From the NCBI RefSeq assembly GCF_040081985.1, contig NZ_JBEBMH010000005.1:124001-188000 (forward strand): a DNA stretch of 64,000 nucleotides, written 5' to 3'. Below, piece by piece: positions 51,273 through 62,125 of this stretch. Positions within the stretch are counted from its first letter, which is position 1. Every line of letters starts with the position of its first letter. The notes below the pieces were generated by a model. That model was not told the DNA's origin and ran no database searches. It saw nothing but the letters and a program-made list of their open reading frames with translations. The DNA comes from Kumtagia yinganensis. Its GTDB lineage: Bacteria; Pseudomonadota; Alphaproteobacteria; Rhizobiales; Rhizobiaceae. The position numbers and the translations under genes were made by a program.

Positions 51273-52547
51273 ATGGCGCGTATCGTGATGAAGTTCGGCG
51301 GAACCTCCGTCGCCGACCTCTCCCGCATCCATAATGTCGCGCGGCACGTCAAACGCGAGGTCGACGCCGGCCATGAGGTAGCGGTCGTGGTCTCGGCCAT
51401 GTCGGGCAAGACCAACGAACTCGTCGGCTGGGTGCAGGGCATGCCCAAGGCGACGGGCGCCAATACGCCGTTCTTCGATGCCCGCGAATACGATGCCATC
51501 GTCGCCTCCGGCGAGCAGGTCACGTCGGGACTGCTGGCGATCGCGCTGCAGTCGATGGGCATCAATGCGCGCTCGTGGCAGGGCTGGCAGATCCCGATCC
51601 GGACCGACCATGCGCATGGCGCCGCCCGCATCGCCGAGATCGACGGCTCCTTCCTGATCAAGCGTTTCGGCGAGGGCCAGGTGGCTGTCATCGCCGGTTT
51701 CCAAGGCCTTGCGCCGGACAACCGCATCTCGACGCTCGGGCGTGGCGGCTCCGACACATCGGCGGTGGCAATCGCGGCGGCGGTCAACGCCGACCGCTGC
51801 GACATCTATACCGACGTCGACGGCGTCTACACGACCGACCCGCGCATCGAGCCGAAGGCGCGGCGCCTCGACCGCATCTCCTTCGAGGAAATGCTGGAGA
51901 TGGCCTCGCTCGGCTCGAAAGTGCTGCAGGTGCGCTCGGTCGAGCTTGCCATGGTCTACAAGGTGCGCACCTTCGTGCGGTCGTCCTTCGACGATCCCGA
52001 CGCGCCGGGGATGGGCGACCTGATCAACCCGCCCGGAACGCTTATTTGCGACGAGGATGAAATCGTGGAACAGCAGGTCGTCACCGGAATTGCCTATGCC
52101 AAGGACGAGGCCCAGATCTCGCTGCGCCGCGTCGCCGACCGTCCGGGTGTCGCCGCCGGCATCTTCGGGCCGCTGGCCGAGGCCAACATCAATGTGGACA
52201 TGATCGTCCAGAACATTTCCGAGGACGGTAAGTTCACCGACATGACCTTCACCGTGCCCTCCGGCGACGTGGGCAAGGCGCTGGCGGTGCTGGAAAAGGG
52301 CAAGACTTCGGTCGGCTACGACGTCATTCAGCACGACGAGGGCATGTCGAAGGTCTCGGTGATCGGCATCGGCATGCGCAGCCACGCCGGCGTCGCCGCC
52401 ACGGCGTTCAAGGCGCTTTCTGAAAAAGGCATCAATATCCGCGCGATCACCACCTCGGAGATCAAGATTTCGATCCTGATCGACGGCGCCTACACCGAAC
52501 TTGCGGTTCGCACTTTGCATTCCGTCTACGGCCTCGATAAGCATTAG
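51273..52547 (+). CDS. lysC: Aspartate kinase
   Basis: A 424-aa cytoplasmic enzyme phosphorylating L-aspartate, the first step to lysine, threonine, methionine and diaminopimelate. The N-terminal 'MKFGGTSVADLSRI' and 'GRGGSDTSAVAIAAAVNADRC' are kinase-domain marks. Two C-terminal ACT domains ('VADRPGVAAGIFGPLAEANINV', 'GIGMRSHAGVAATAFKALSE') provide feedback control by end products. Length and motifs are ordinary. It lies 287 bp from tRNA-Arg; ptsP follows after 77 bp. Confidence 0.97.
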   Translation: MARIVMKFGGTSVADLSRIHNVARHVKREVDAGHEVAVVVSAMSGKTNELVGWVQGMPKATGANTPFFDAREYDAIVASGEQVTSGLLAIALQSMGINARSWQGWQIPIRTDHAHGAARIAEIDGSFLIKRFGEGQVAVIAGFQGLAPDNRISTLGRGGSDTSAVAIAAAVNADRCDIYTDVDGVYTTDPRIEPKARRLDRISFEEMLEMASLGSKVLQVRSVELAMVYKVRTFVRSSFDDPDAPGMGDLINPPGTLICDEDEIVEQQVVTGIAYAKDEAQISLRRVADRPGVAAGIFGPLAEANINVDMIVQNISEDGKFTDMTFTVPSGDVGKALAVLEKGKTSVGYDVIQHDEGMSKVSVIGIGMRSHAGVAATAFKALSEKGINIRAITTSEIKISILIDGAYTELAVRTLHSVYGLDKH

Positions 52548-52624
52548 TGTAGAAGAAATCCGGCGGAGGATTCGCGGCCTGCCGGGTGGCAGGGCCGCAA
52601 AGGCCGCTTGGAGACGGAGTCCGG

Positions 52625-54895
52625 ATGCGTGATTCGGTCGTAGGACCACGCGTATTGCTGAGACGGCTCAGGGAGCTCATGGCCGAGCCCCTGGGGCCGC
52701 AGGAGCGGCTCGACCATATCGTCCGCGACATTGCCCGCAACATGGTGGCCGAGGTCTGCTCGCTCTATGTGTTGCGCGCCGATTCCGTGCTCGAACTCTA
52801 CGCCACCGAAGGCTTGAACCCCGGCTCCGTGCACCTTGCCCAGTTGCGCCTCGGCCAAGGTCTCGTCGGCACGATCGCCGCCAGCGCCCGGCCGCTCAAT
52901 CTTTCCAACGCCCAGGAGCATCCGGCCTTCGCCTACCTGCCGGAGACGGGCGAAGAGATCTACCATTCGTTCCTCGGCGTGCCCGTGCTTCGCGCCGGCC
53001 GGACGCTCGGCGTGCTGGTCGTCCAGAACCGGACGATGCGCACCTATCGCGAGGACGAGGTGGAAGCCCTCGAAACCACGGCGATGGTCATCGCCGAGAT
53101 GATCGCCGCCGGCGACCTGGCGCGGCTGTCGCGGCCCGGGATAGAGCTCGACCTCAGCCGGCCCGTCTCGTTCACCGGTCTTGCCTTCAACGACGGCGTC
53201 GGCCTCGGCCATGTCGTGCTGCACGAGCCGCGCATTGTCGTCACCAACCTGTTCAACGAGGATTCGGAGGCCGAGACGCGGCGGCTCGAAGCCGCGCTCG
53301 GCTCGCTGCGCCTCTCGATCGACGACATGCTGTCGCGCCGCGAGGTGGCCTTCGAGGGCGAGCATCGCGACGTGCTCGAAGCCTATCGCATGTTCGCCAA
53401 CGACCGCGGATGGGTGCGGCGGCTGGAGGAGGCCATCAGCAACGGCCTGACCGCCGAGGCGGCGGTCGAGAAGGTACAGAGCGACATGCGCGCGCGCATG
53501 GTGCATATGACCGACCCGTATATGCGCGAGCGCATGAGCGACTTCGACGACCTCGCCAACCGGCTGCTGCGGCAGTTGATGGGCCGTTCGCCGGACGATA
53601 TCGCGGCCGCCCTGCCGAAGGATTCGATCATCGTCGCGCGCTCCATGGGCGCGGCCGAACTGCTCGACTATCCCAGGGAAAAACTGCGCGGCCTGATCCT
53701 CGAGGACGGCGCCATCACCAGCCATGTGGTGATCGTGGCGCGTGCCATGGGCATTCCCGTCGTCGGCCAGCTCAAGGGCGCGGTCTCCATGTCGGAGAAC
53801 GGCGACCCTGTCATTGTCGACGGCGAGGAGGGCGCCGTGCACCTGCGCCCGCAGTTCGACGTCGAATCGGCCTATGCGGAAAAGGTGCGGTTCCGGGCCC
53901 GCAAGCAGGAACTCTATCGCGAACTGCGCAAAAAACCGTCCGTCTCAAGGGACGGGGTGAGCGTCGACCTGATGATGAACGCCGGGCTGGCCGTCGACCT
54001 GCCGCAGCTTGCCGATGCGGGTGCCGCCGGCATCGGACTGTTCCGCACCGAACTGCAGTTCATGGTGGCCTCGACTTTTCCGCGCGCCGAGGCGCAGGAG
54101 CGCCTCTACAGCGACGTGCTCGACATCGCGCGCGGCAAGCCGGTGACCTTCCGCACCATCGACATCGGCGGCGACAAGGTGCTGCCCTATTTCAAGGGCG
54201 CCGCGCAGGAGGAGAATCCGGCGCTCGGCTGGCGGGCGATCCGCCTGACGCTCGACCGTCCGGGGCTATTGCGCACGCAGGTCAGGGCGCTGCTCCGCGC
54301 CGCCGGCGGGCGCGAACTGCGCGTCATGCTGCCGATGGTCACCGAACTCGGCGAGGTGGCGCAGGCGCGCGAGATCATCGACCGCGAAGTCAGGCACCTC
54401 TCCCGCTTCGGCCACCATCTGCCGACCAGCCTGAGGATCGGCGCGATGCTGGAAGTGCCGTCGCTGCTCTTCCAACTCGACGAACTCATGCAGACGGTCG
54501 ATTTCGTCTCGGTCGGCTCGAACGACCTCTTCCAGTTCGTGATGGCGACCGACCGGGGCAACAGCCAGCTTGCAGACCGCTTCGACGCCCTGTCGGTGCC
54601 GTTCCTGCGCATATTGCGGCAGATCGCCGAGGCTGGCAGGCGCAACGAGACGCCGGTCACGCTTTGCGGCGAACTTGCCGGCAAGCCGATCTCGGCGATG
54701 GCGCTGATCGGCCTCGGCTATCGGTCGATCTCGATGTCCCCCGCGGCCATCGGGCCGGTCAAGGCGATGCTCACCGAACTGCCGGTAGAGGCGCTGACGG
54801 ACTTCATGAACGAAAACCTCGCCGGCATGAGCGCCAGATTACCGATGCGTGCGCTACTGCAGACGTTCGCGGACGACCGGGGGATACCGCTGTAG
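52625..54895 (+). CDS. ptsP: PtsP, enzyme I of the nitrogen phosphotransferase system
   Basis: A 756-aa cytoplasmic protein (EI-Ntr) that autophosphorylates from phosphoenolpyruvate and feeds NPr and EIIA-Ntr. Domain order: GAF (about 17-155), the PEP-utiliser N-terminal domain, the phosphohistidine domain with His367 in 'GAITSHVVIVARAMG', and the PEP-binding TIM barrel ('GIGLFRTELQFM', 'VSVGSNDLFQFVMATDR', 'LCGELAGKP'). The GAF domain binds glutamine/2-oxoglutarate in related proteins, giving a nitrogen signal. The ATG at 52625 follows GGAGTCCGG. The lysC-ptsP pair is conserved in Rhizobiales. Confidence 0.96.
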   Translation: MRDSVVGPRVLLRRLRELMAEPLGPQERLDHIVRDIARNMVAEVCSLYVLRADSVLELYATEGLNPGSVHLAQLRLGQGLVGTIAASARPLNLSNAQEHPAFAYLPETGEEIYHSFLGVPVLRAGRTLGVLVVQNRTMRTYREDEVEALETTAMVIAEMIAAGDLARLSRPGIELDLSRPVSFTGLAFNDGVGLGHVVLHEPRIVVTNLFNEDSEAETRRLEAALGSLRLSIDDMLSRREVAFEGEHRDVLEAYRMFANDRGWVRRLEEAISNGLTAEAAVEKVQSDMRARMVHMTDPYMRERMSDFDDLANRLLRQLMGRSPDDIAAALPKDSIIVARSMGAAELLDYPREKLRGLILEDGAITSHVVIVARAMGIPVVGQLKGAVSMSENGDPVIVDGEEGAVHLRPQFDVESAYAEKVRFRARKQELYRELRKKPSVSRDGVSVDLMMNAGLAVDLPQLADAGAAGIGLFRTELQFMVASTFPRAEAQERLYSDVLDIARGKPVTFRTIDIGGDKVLPYFKGAAQEENPALGWRAIRLTLDRPGLLRTQVRALLRAAGGRELRVMLPMVTELGEVAQAREIIDREVRHLSRFGHHLPTSLRIGAMLEVPSLLFQLDELMQTVDFVSVGSNDLFQFVMATDRGNSQLADRFDALSVPFLRILRQIAEAGRRNETPVTLCGELAGKPISAMALIGLGYRSISMSPAAIGPVKAMLTELPVEALTDFMNENLAGMSARLPMRALLQTFADDRGIPL

Positions 54896-54970
54896 TTTGA
54901 CGTCGCTCGATCCTTGAATAATCAAGAATATATAGATATTGTCCATATATCCAAGGTATGTGGATCGAAC

Positions 54971-55213
54971 ATGCGTGAATTCAGTACCGTTGAACTCACC
55001 CAGAAAATCGGCGACGTGACGCATCTGGCGCGTAGGGAGCCCGTTGCGATCACACAGCACCGCAAGCCGCGCTTTGTGCTGATGAGTATAGAAGACTACG
55101 AGCGCCTTGTCCGTCGTGGCGATACAAGGCAGGCGTGGACGAGCGACAACGTGCCGGACGATCTGGCTGATGAGATAGAAACGGCATTGAAAGTGTATGA
55201 AGCCAAGCCCTGA
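54971..55213 (+). CDS. Phd/YefM-family antitoxin
   Basis: An 80-aa type II antitoxin. The N-terminal DNA-binding fold is typical of Phd/YefM ('MREFSTVELTQKIGDVTHLA', 'REPVAITQHRKPRFVLMSIEDYERL'), and the disordered C-terminal tail would wrap the toxin. The toxin gene starts 2 bp after its stop. An AT-rich upstream region with CTTGA-ATAA-TCAAG (54913-54926) is a likely autoregulatory operator. Confidence 0.85.
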   Translation: MREFSTVELTQKIGDVTHLARREPVAITQHRKPRFVLMSIEDYERLVRRGDTRQAWTSDNVPDDLADEIETALKVYEAKP

Positions 55214-55215
55214 CG

Positions 55216-55626
55216 ATGGGCTTCGAGGAACTTCAAACCGGCGTTGTCATCTCCTCCCCGTTTCTATGGGCGCGGGAAGCGGCCGCAGGCGAGACGGAAG
55301 GGCGCAAACGTCGCCCTGTCGCGGTCGCGTTGCGCCTCGCACGGCCTGGCGGTGACGCCGTTGTCTTGCTGCCGACCACCACGCAACCGCCCGCCAGGGA
55401 GCGCAATGCGGTCGAGGTTCCGGAAACCGAGAAGCAACGCGCCGGCCTCGACACCAGCGTACGCTGTTGGATCATGCTGGATGAGTTCAACACCGATATC
55501 ATCGGCAAGTCCTATTATCTCGAACCCGAACCGCCGCTCGGCGTCTTCAGCAGAGCCTTCTTCGCACCGGTTGCGAGAAGATTCGTCGGCCACGTCAAGG
55601 CTGCCCGAAAGGTTGATCGCCGATAG
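55216..55626 (+). CDS. PemK/MazF-like toxin
   Basis: A 136-aa protein resembling the PemK/MazF growth inhibitors (mRNA endoribonucleases). It has 'GVVISSPFLWAREAAAGETEG', 'RKRRPVAVALRL', 'VVLLPTTTQPP' and 'WIMLDEFNTDIIG' in the order of the SH3-like barrel. The catalytic residues are not certain because the N-terminal loop is longer than in classical MazF. It is directly downstream of the Phd-type antitoxin, forming a two-gene module between ptsP and prfA. Confidence 0.72.
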   Translation: MGFEELQTGVVISSPFLWAREAAAGETEGRKRRPVAVALRLARPGGDAVVLLPTTTQPPARERNAVEVPETEKQRAGLDTSVRCWIMLDEFNTDIIGKSYYLEPEPPLGVFSRAFFAPVARRFVGHVKAARKVDRR

Positions 55627-55701
55627 GCTAGCCGACGCTGACGCGTTGAGCTTGCGGCCGTTCTCCGCTATGCGGCTCATTCCACAGAGCGACCGGAAAG
55701 C

Positions 55702-56781
55702 ATGATCTCCCTCCCCAATGACCGCATGGACCAGGTCGTAAAGCGCTTCGAGATGCTCGAGGCGCAGATGTCGGCGGGTCCGGAACCGGACGCCTATGTG
55801 AAGATGGCGTCCGAATATTCCGATCTGCAGGAGATCGTCGGCAAGGTGCGCGCGCTGCGCGCCGCCGAGGCGGAGGTGGCCGACCTGCAAACCATGCTGG
55901 CCGACAAGGCGACGGACGCGGAAATGCGGGAACTGGCCGAGGCCGATCTGCCGGGCGTCGAGGAGCGCATCGAAGCGTTGCAGCACGACATCCAGATCCT
56001 GCTGCTGCCCAAGGATGCGGCCGACGAACGCAACGCCATCCTCGAAATCCGCGCTGGCACCGGCGGCGACGAGGCGGCGCTGTTCGCCGGCGATCTTTTC
56101 CGCATGTACGAGCGCTACGCGGCGTCGAAGGGCTGGAAAGTCGAGGTCGATTCGATCAGCGAGGGCGAGGTCGGCGGTTTCAAGGAAATCATCGCCACCG
56201 TCTCGGGGCGCGGCGTGTTCGCCCATTTCAAATTCGAGTCGGGCGTGCACCGCGTGCAGCGCGTGCCCGAGACCGAGGGCAGCGGCCGCATCCATACCTC
56301 GGCGGCGACGGTGGCGGTGCTGCCGGAAGCCGAGGAAGTGGACATCGAAATCCGCCCCGAGGACGTGCGCATCGATACGATGCGTGCATCCGGTGCCGGC
56401 GGCCAGCACGTCAACACAACCGATTCGGCGGTGCGCATCACCCATCTGCCGACCGGCATCATGGTGGTACAAGCGGAGAAGTCGCAGCACCAGAACCGTG
56501 CAAAGGCGATGCAGATCCTTCGCGCACGCCTCTATGACATGGAGCGCACCAGGGCTGCGGAAGAGCGCTCCGAATCGCGAAAGCTGCAGGTGGGGTCGGG
56601 AGACCGGTCGGAACGCATCCGCACCTACAATTTCCCACAAGGGCGCGTGACAGACCACCGCATCAACCTCACGCTCTACAAGCTCGATCGGGTGATGATG
56701 GGCGAACTCGACGAGATCGTGTCGGCGCTGATTTCGGATCATCAGTCGAAGCTGCTCGCCGAGATCGGCACGGATGCCTGA
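55702..56781 (+). CDS. prfA: Peptide chain release factor 1
   Basis: A 359-aa class I release factor reading UAA and UAG. The 'GAGGQHVNTTDSAVRITH' segment carries the catalytic GGQ at about 233-235; Gln there is methylated by PrmC, encoded next. The codon-recognition domain precedes it ('FKFESGVHRVQRVPETE'), and the length is standard. It overlaps prmC by 8 bp. Confidence 0.97.
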   Translation: MISLPNDRMDQVVKRFEMLEAQMSAGPEPDAYVKMASEYSDLQEIVGKVRALRAAEAEVADLQTMLADKATDAEMRELAEADLPGVEERIEALQHDIQILLLPKDAADERNAILEIRAGTGGDEAALFAGDLFRMYERYAASKGWKVEVDSISEGEVGGFKEIIATVSGRGVFAHFKFESGVHRVQRVPETEGSGRIHTSAATVAVLPEAEEVDIEIRPEDVRIDTMRASGAGGQHVNTTDSAVRITHLPTGIMVVQAEKSQHQNRAKAMQILRARLYDMERTRAAEERSESRKLQVGSGDRSERIRTYNFPQGRVTDHRINLTLYKLDRVMMGELDEIVSALISDHQSKLLAEIGTDA

Positions 56782-57667
56782 CGGGGACGACACGACGCTG
56801 GAGGATTTGCTCCGCGTCGGCCGCGAAATGTTGGCGCGGGCCGGAATCGATGATCCGGCATTGAACGCGCGGCTGCTGGTCGAGCATTTCACCGGCACGA
56901 CCCGCGCCCACGCCATCACCGCGCCGAAGCGGCCGGTGAACGGCGAGATAGCCTCACACATCATTGCCGCCTTCGAACGCCGGCAGGCTGGCGAGCCAGT
57001 GCACCGCATCATCGGCTTTCGTGCCTTCTACGGGCTCGACCTGCTGATTTCCCCGGCGACCCTGGAACCGAGGCCCGATACCGAGACCTTGGTCGATGCG
57101 ATCCTGCCGATCGTTCGGGAGACGGTCTTGCGGAAGGGCTCATGCCGGATCCTGGATTTGGGCACCGGCACGGGCGCCATAGCGCTGGCTCTGCTGGCTG
57201 AGGTGGGCGATGCCACCGCGACAGGCGTCGATGTCTCGGGCGAAGCGCTCGCTGCCGCGCGGTCCAATGCCGAGCGAATCGGTCTCGGCGCGCGGTTCAC
57301 GCCATTGCAATCCGACTGGTTCGAAAAAGTTTCGGGACTCTGGGATGTAATCGTCTCGAACCCTCCCTATATACCGACGGAAAGCATCGCCGGCCTGGCG
57401 CGGGAGGTTCGTGACCATGAACCGATAGCAGCGCTGGATGGCGGCGAGGATGGGCTTGATGCCTATCGCCGGATAGCCGGCCAAGCTTTGGATTTCCTGG
57501 ACGTAGACGGCCGAATCGGCTTGGAAATTGGGTTCGATCAGAAGCAGTCGGTGACTGCGGTGTTCCTTGAAAAAGGCTTCGACCTCAAAGGATCGGCAAA
57601 GGATCTCGGCGGTAATGACCGCGTCCTTCTATTTGCCACGAAATCTTCACGCGGTGCTGCTAATTGA
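56774..57667 (+). CDS. prmC: Release factor glutamine methyltransferase
   Basis: A 297-aa SAM-dependent enzyme that methylates the GGQ glutamine of release factors. An N-terminal helical domain precedes the methyltransferase core with 'RILDLGTGTGAIALALL' (motif I) and 'SNPPYIPTES' (catalytic NPPY, about 195-198). It overlaps prfA by 8 bp, the usual coupling of enzyme and substrate. Near the 3' end base composition is slightly lower in GC, but the frame is intact. Confidence 0.96.
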   Translation: MPDGDDTTLEDLLRVGREMLARAGIDDPALNARLLVEHFTGTTRAHAITAPKRPVNGEIASHIIAAFERRQAGEPVHRIIGFRAFYGLDLLISPATLEPRPDTETLVDAILPIVRETVLRKGSCRILDLGTGTGAIALALLAEVGDATATGVDVSGEALAAARSNAERIGLGARFTPLQSDWFEKVSGLWDVIVSNPPYIPTESIAGLAREVRDHEPIAALDGGEDGLDAYRRIAGQALDFLDVDGRIGLEIGFDQKQSVTAVFLEKGFDLKGSAKDLGGNDRVLLFATKSSRGAAN

Positions 57668-57969
57668 TGAAAAGTACCCCGGAAATATCGCTTGGCAAGC
57701 CGGTAGAATGCGGATAGGGTCCGCGCACCGGATGAGACGAAGCAGGCAGTGCTCTGAACAATTCGGTTCCCTGAGAAGCCAACTGCCTGATCGCGCAAAC
57801 GATGCTGAAGCTTCGTACGGGGATCGTCCGGGTCGTGTCATGAGACCGAAACAGGATGGCATGTGACGCCAACGCAACCGATGCGGGCGAACACCGTCGG
57901 AGGACTACGAACCGGATGGCCGGCACGGCACACCGTTCGTGAATGATTTTTCTAAGCGAAGAGAGTCTG
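57668..57969. other. Intergenic region upstream of DUF4167 gene
   Basis: About 300 bp with no recognisable gene. Short frames on both strands lack support. It presumably carries the DUF4167 promoter. No terminator with a U tract was seen after prmC. Confidence 0.45.
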
Positions 57970-58884
57970 ATGAGGCCACAACAGCAGAATAGGCGTATGC
58001 GCGGTCGCAACAATGGCGGCGGCAACAACAACAATAATAACAATAACAACAATCGTAGGGGCCCGAACCCTCTTACCCGCAATTACGAGAGCAATGGCCC
58101 GGACGTGAAAATCCGTGGCTCCGCGCAGCAGATCGCCGAGAAATACACGACGCTGGCCCGAGACGCTCAGAGCTCCGGCGACCGCGTCATGGCGGAAAAC
58201 TATCTCCAGCACGCCGAGCACTACAACCGGATCATCGCCGCCGCGCAGGCGCAATTCGCGTCGCAGCAGCCCCAGTCGTCGCCCCGCGACGATCTCGACG
58301 ACGATATGGACGACGTTTCCTATGGGTTTGACGGCGGTGTGAATGGCGGTGAGTCCTATGCTCCCGCTGCCGCTCAAGCGCCGGTCCAGCAGCACCAGCC
58401 GCAGCCTCAACATCAGCCGCAGCACCAGCCTCAACATGAGCCGCAGCCGGTAAGCGGTTCCGGGCCGCAGCCTGTGATCGAGGGGGTTCCCGCCGAGGTC
58501 GCGTTGAACAGCGAGCCCGCTGGCCGGCCGACCGGCGGTGGCCGCCATCGCGACCGGCGCCATCAGCATCCCCGGCATAATGGAACGAACGGTGCTTCGG
58601 TCGCCGCGGTGAGCGAAGCCACCGAAATCGTGGCGGGCGGCGCGGCGGAAGAAACGCCGGTTCAGCAAGTCGAGCCCGTGCAGGCGCCCGAACCGCTCCC
58701 CGAGCCGGCTCCCGCCCCCGTCGTGGCGAGCGAGGTTCAGGCGGTCGAGGAACCACCTCGTCCGCGCCGCGGGCGCCGTCCACGCCGCAGCCCGGATGCA
58801 CCGGCCGCGGATGCGGCGGGCGGCCAGGGCGAATTGCTTGGCACGCCCGAGAGCGCCGGAGCGGCCGCGCCCGTCGAAGGCTGA
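57970..58884 (+). CDS. DUF4167 domain protein with Asn-rich N-terminus
   Basis: A 304-aa protein of an alphaproteobacterial family of unknown role, always near prmC and clpB in this group. A basic/Asn-rich N-terminus includes a run of ten asparagines encoded by mixed AAC/AAT codons. The DUF4167 core follows ('IRGSAQQIAEKYTTLARDAQSSGD', 'YLQHAEHYNRII', about 45-95). The rest is disordered, with Gln/His/Pro repeats and a basic 'RPRRGRRPRR' patch near the C-terminus, suggesting nucleic acid binding. The ATG at 57970 follows AGAGAG; an ATG at 57943 could add nine residues. A strong terminator follows at 58909. Confidence 0.85.
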   Translation: MRPQQQNRRMRGRNNGGGNNNNNNNNNNRRGPNPLTRNYESNGPDVKIRGSAQQIAEKYTTLARDAQSSGDRVMAENYLQHAEHYNRIIAAAQAQFASQQPQSSPRDDLDDDMDDVSYGFDGGVNGGESYAPAAAQAPVQQHQPQPQHQPQHQPQHEPQPVSGSGPQPVIEGVPAEVALNSEPAGRPTGGGRHRDRRHQHPRHNGTNGASVAAVSEATEIVAGGAAEETPVQQVEPVQAPEPLPEPAPAPVVASEVQAVEEPPRPRRGRRPRRSPDAPAADAAGGQGELLGTPESAGAAAPVEG

Positions 58885-58908
58885 TTTTCCAACCCCTTTC
58901 ACCGATCA

Positions 58909-58946
58909 GGCGGCCGGGCAGCGATGCCCGGCCGCCTTTCTTTTTT
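58909..58946 (+). terminator. Rho-independent terminator after DUF4167 gene
   Basis: A perfect 12-bp stem GGCGGCCGGGCA (58909-58920) with TGCCCGGCCGCC (58925-58936), loop GCGA, then TTTCTTTTTT. It separates the DUF4167 transcript from clpB. Confidence 0.93.
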
Positions 58947-59087
58947 GATCCCGCTCAATGCGTCTTGAGGGAAATACGGGAGATACCCATATCCGACGGA
59001 GTTGAACCGGCCTCGTGTCGAGGGGGTTCGTCATTCTGAGCCAAACCGGTGCCGCAAAGCGGGCCGGGACGGAAAGGAGACAGATAT

Positions 59088-61700
<2,613 letters not shown>

Positions 61701-62125
61701 CCGACGCACTGGTTACGCTCCTCGTGGGGAGGGTGGCCGCTGGGGTAGGGTCGATCCCCATCCGCGAAACGAGATGCCCCGTCGCAAGGCGGGGCATTTT
61801 TTATCGGTCTTTTTAAATCGGACAGATTTCCGCACGAGCGGTCACGAATTTCTGCAAAATGTCTGCGCCGCGACGCTGCCAAGCGAAAAATCCTGGGTGA
61901 TCTGAGCAAGCGAGAGCAGCGTAATCATCCGGTGGCTTGCTTGGGTTGCGTGGACGGGTGGGCAAAAATCCGCGCAATTGTCTTCCATTTATCGGCCCTG
62001 TAGACTTTTGTAGTCGCCGCGCAGTGACGAAAACTTCGGCCCGCCGCTTGCCGCCAGATGGTCGCGGCGGAGTTCACGGTGCCGGCGCCTGCAATTGCAT
62101 CCAAGTCCATGGAGGTGAGACCAGC
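61701..62125. other. Intergenic region between clpB and RTX protein gene
   Basis: About 425 bp containing the clpB terminator (61774-61802). The remainder should hold the promoter of the RTX gene; no clear -35/-10 or regulatory motif was recognised. No gene is supported. Confidence 0.5.
61774..61802 (+). terminator. Rho-independent terminator after clpB
   Basis: The 8-bp stem ATGCCCCG (61774-61781) pairs with CGGGGCAT (61790-61797); loop TCGCAAGG, followed by a run of T. Confidence 0.9.

Noticed and set aside
58021..58050. AAC/AAT run as a simple-sequence phase-variation tract
   Set aside because: The codons are mixed (AAC and AAT), lie in frame and encode an Asn run typical of DUF4167 proteins; a uniform repeat that could slip is not present.
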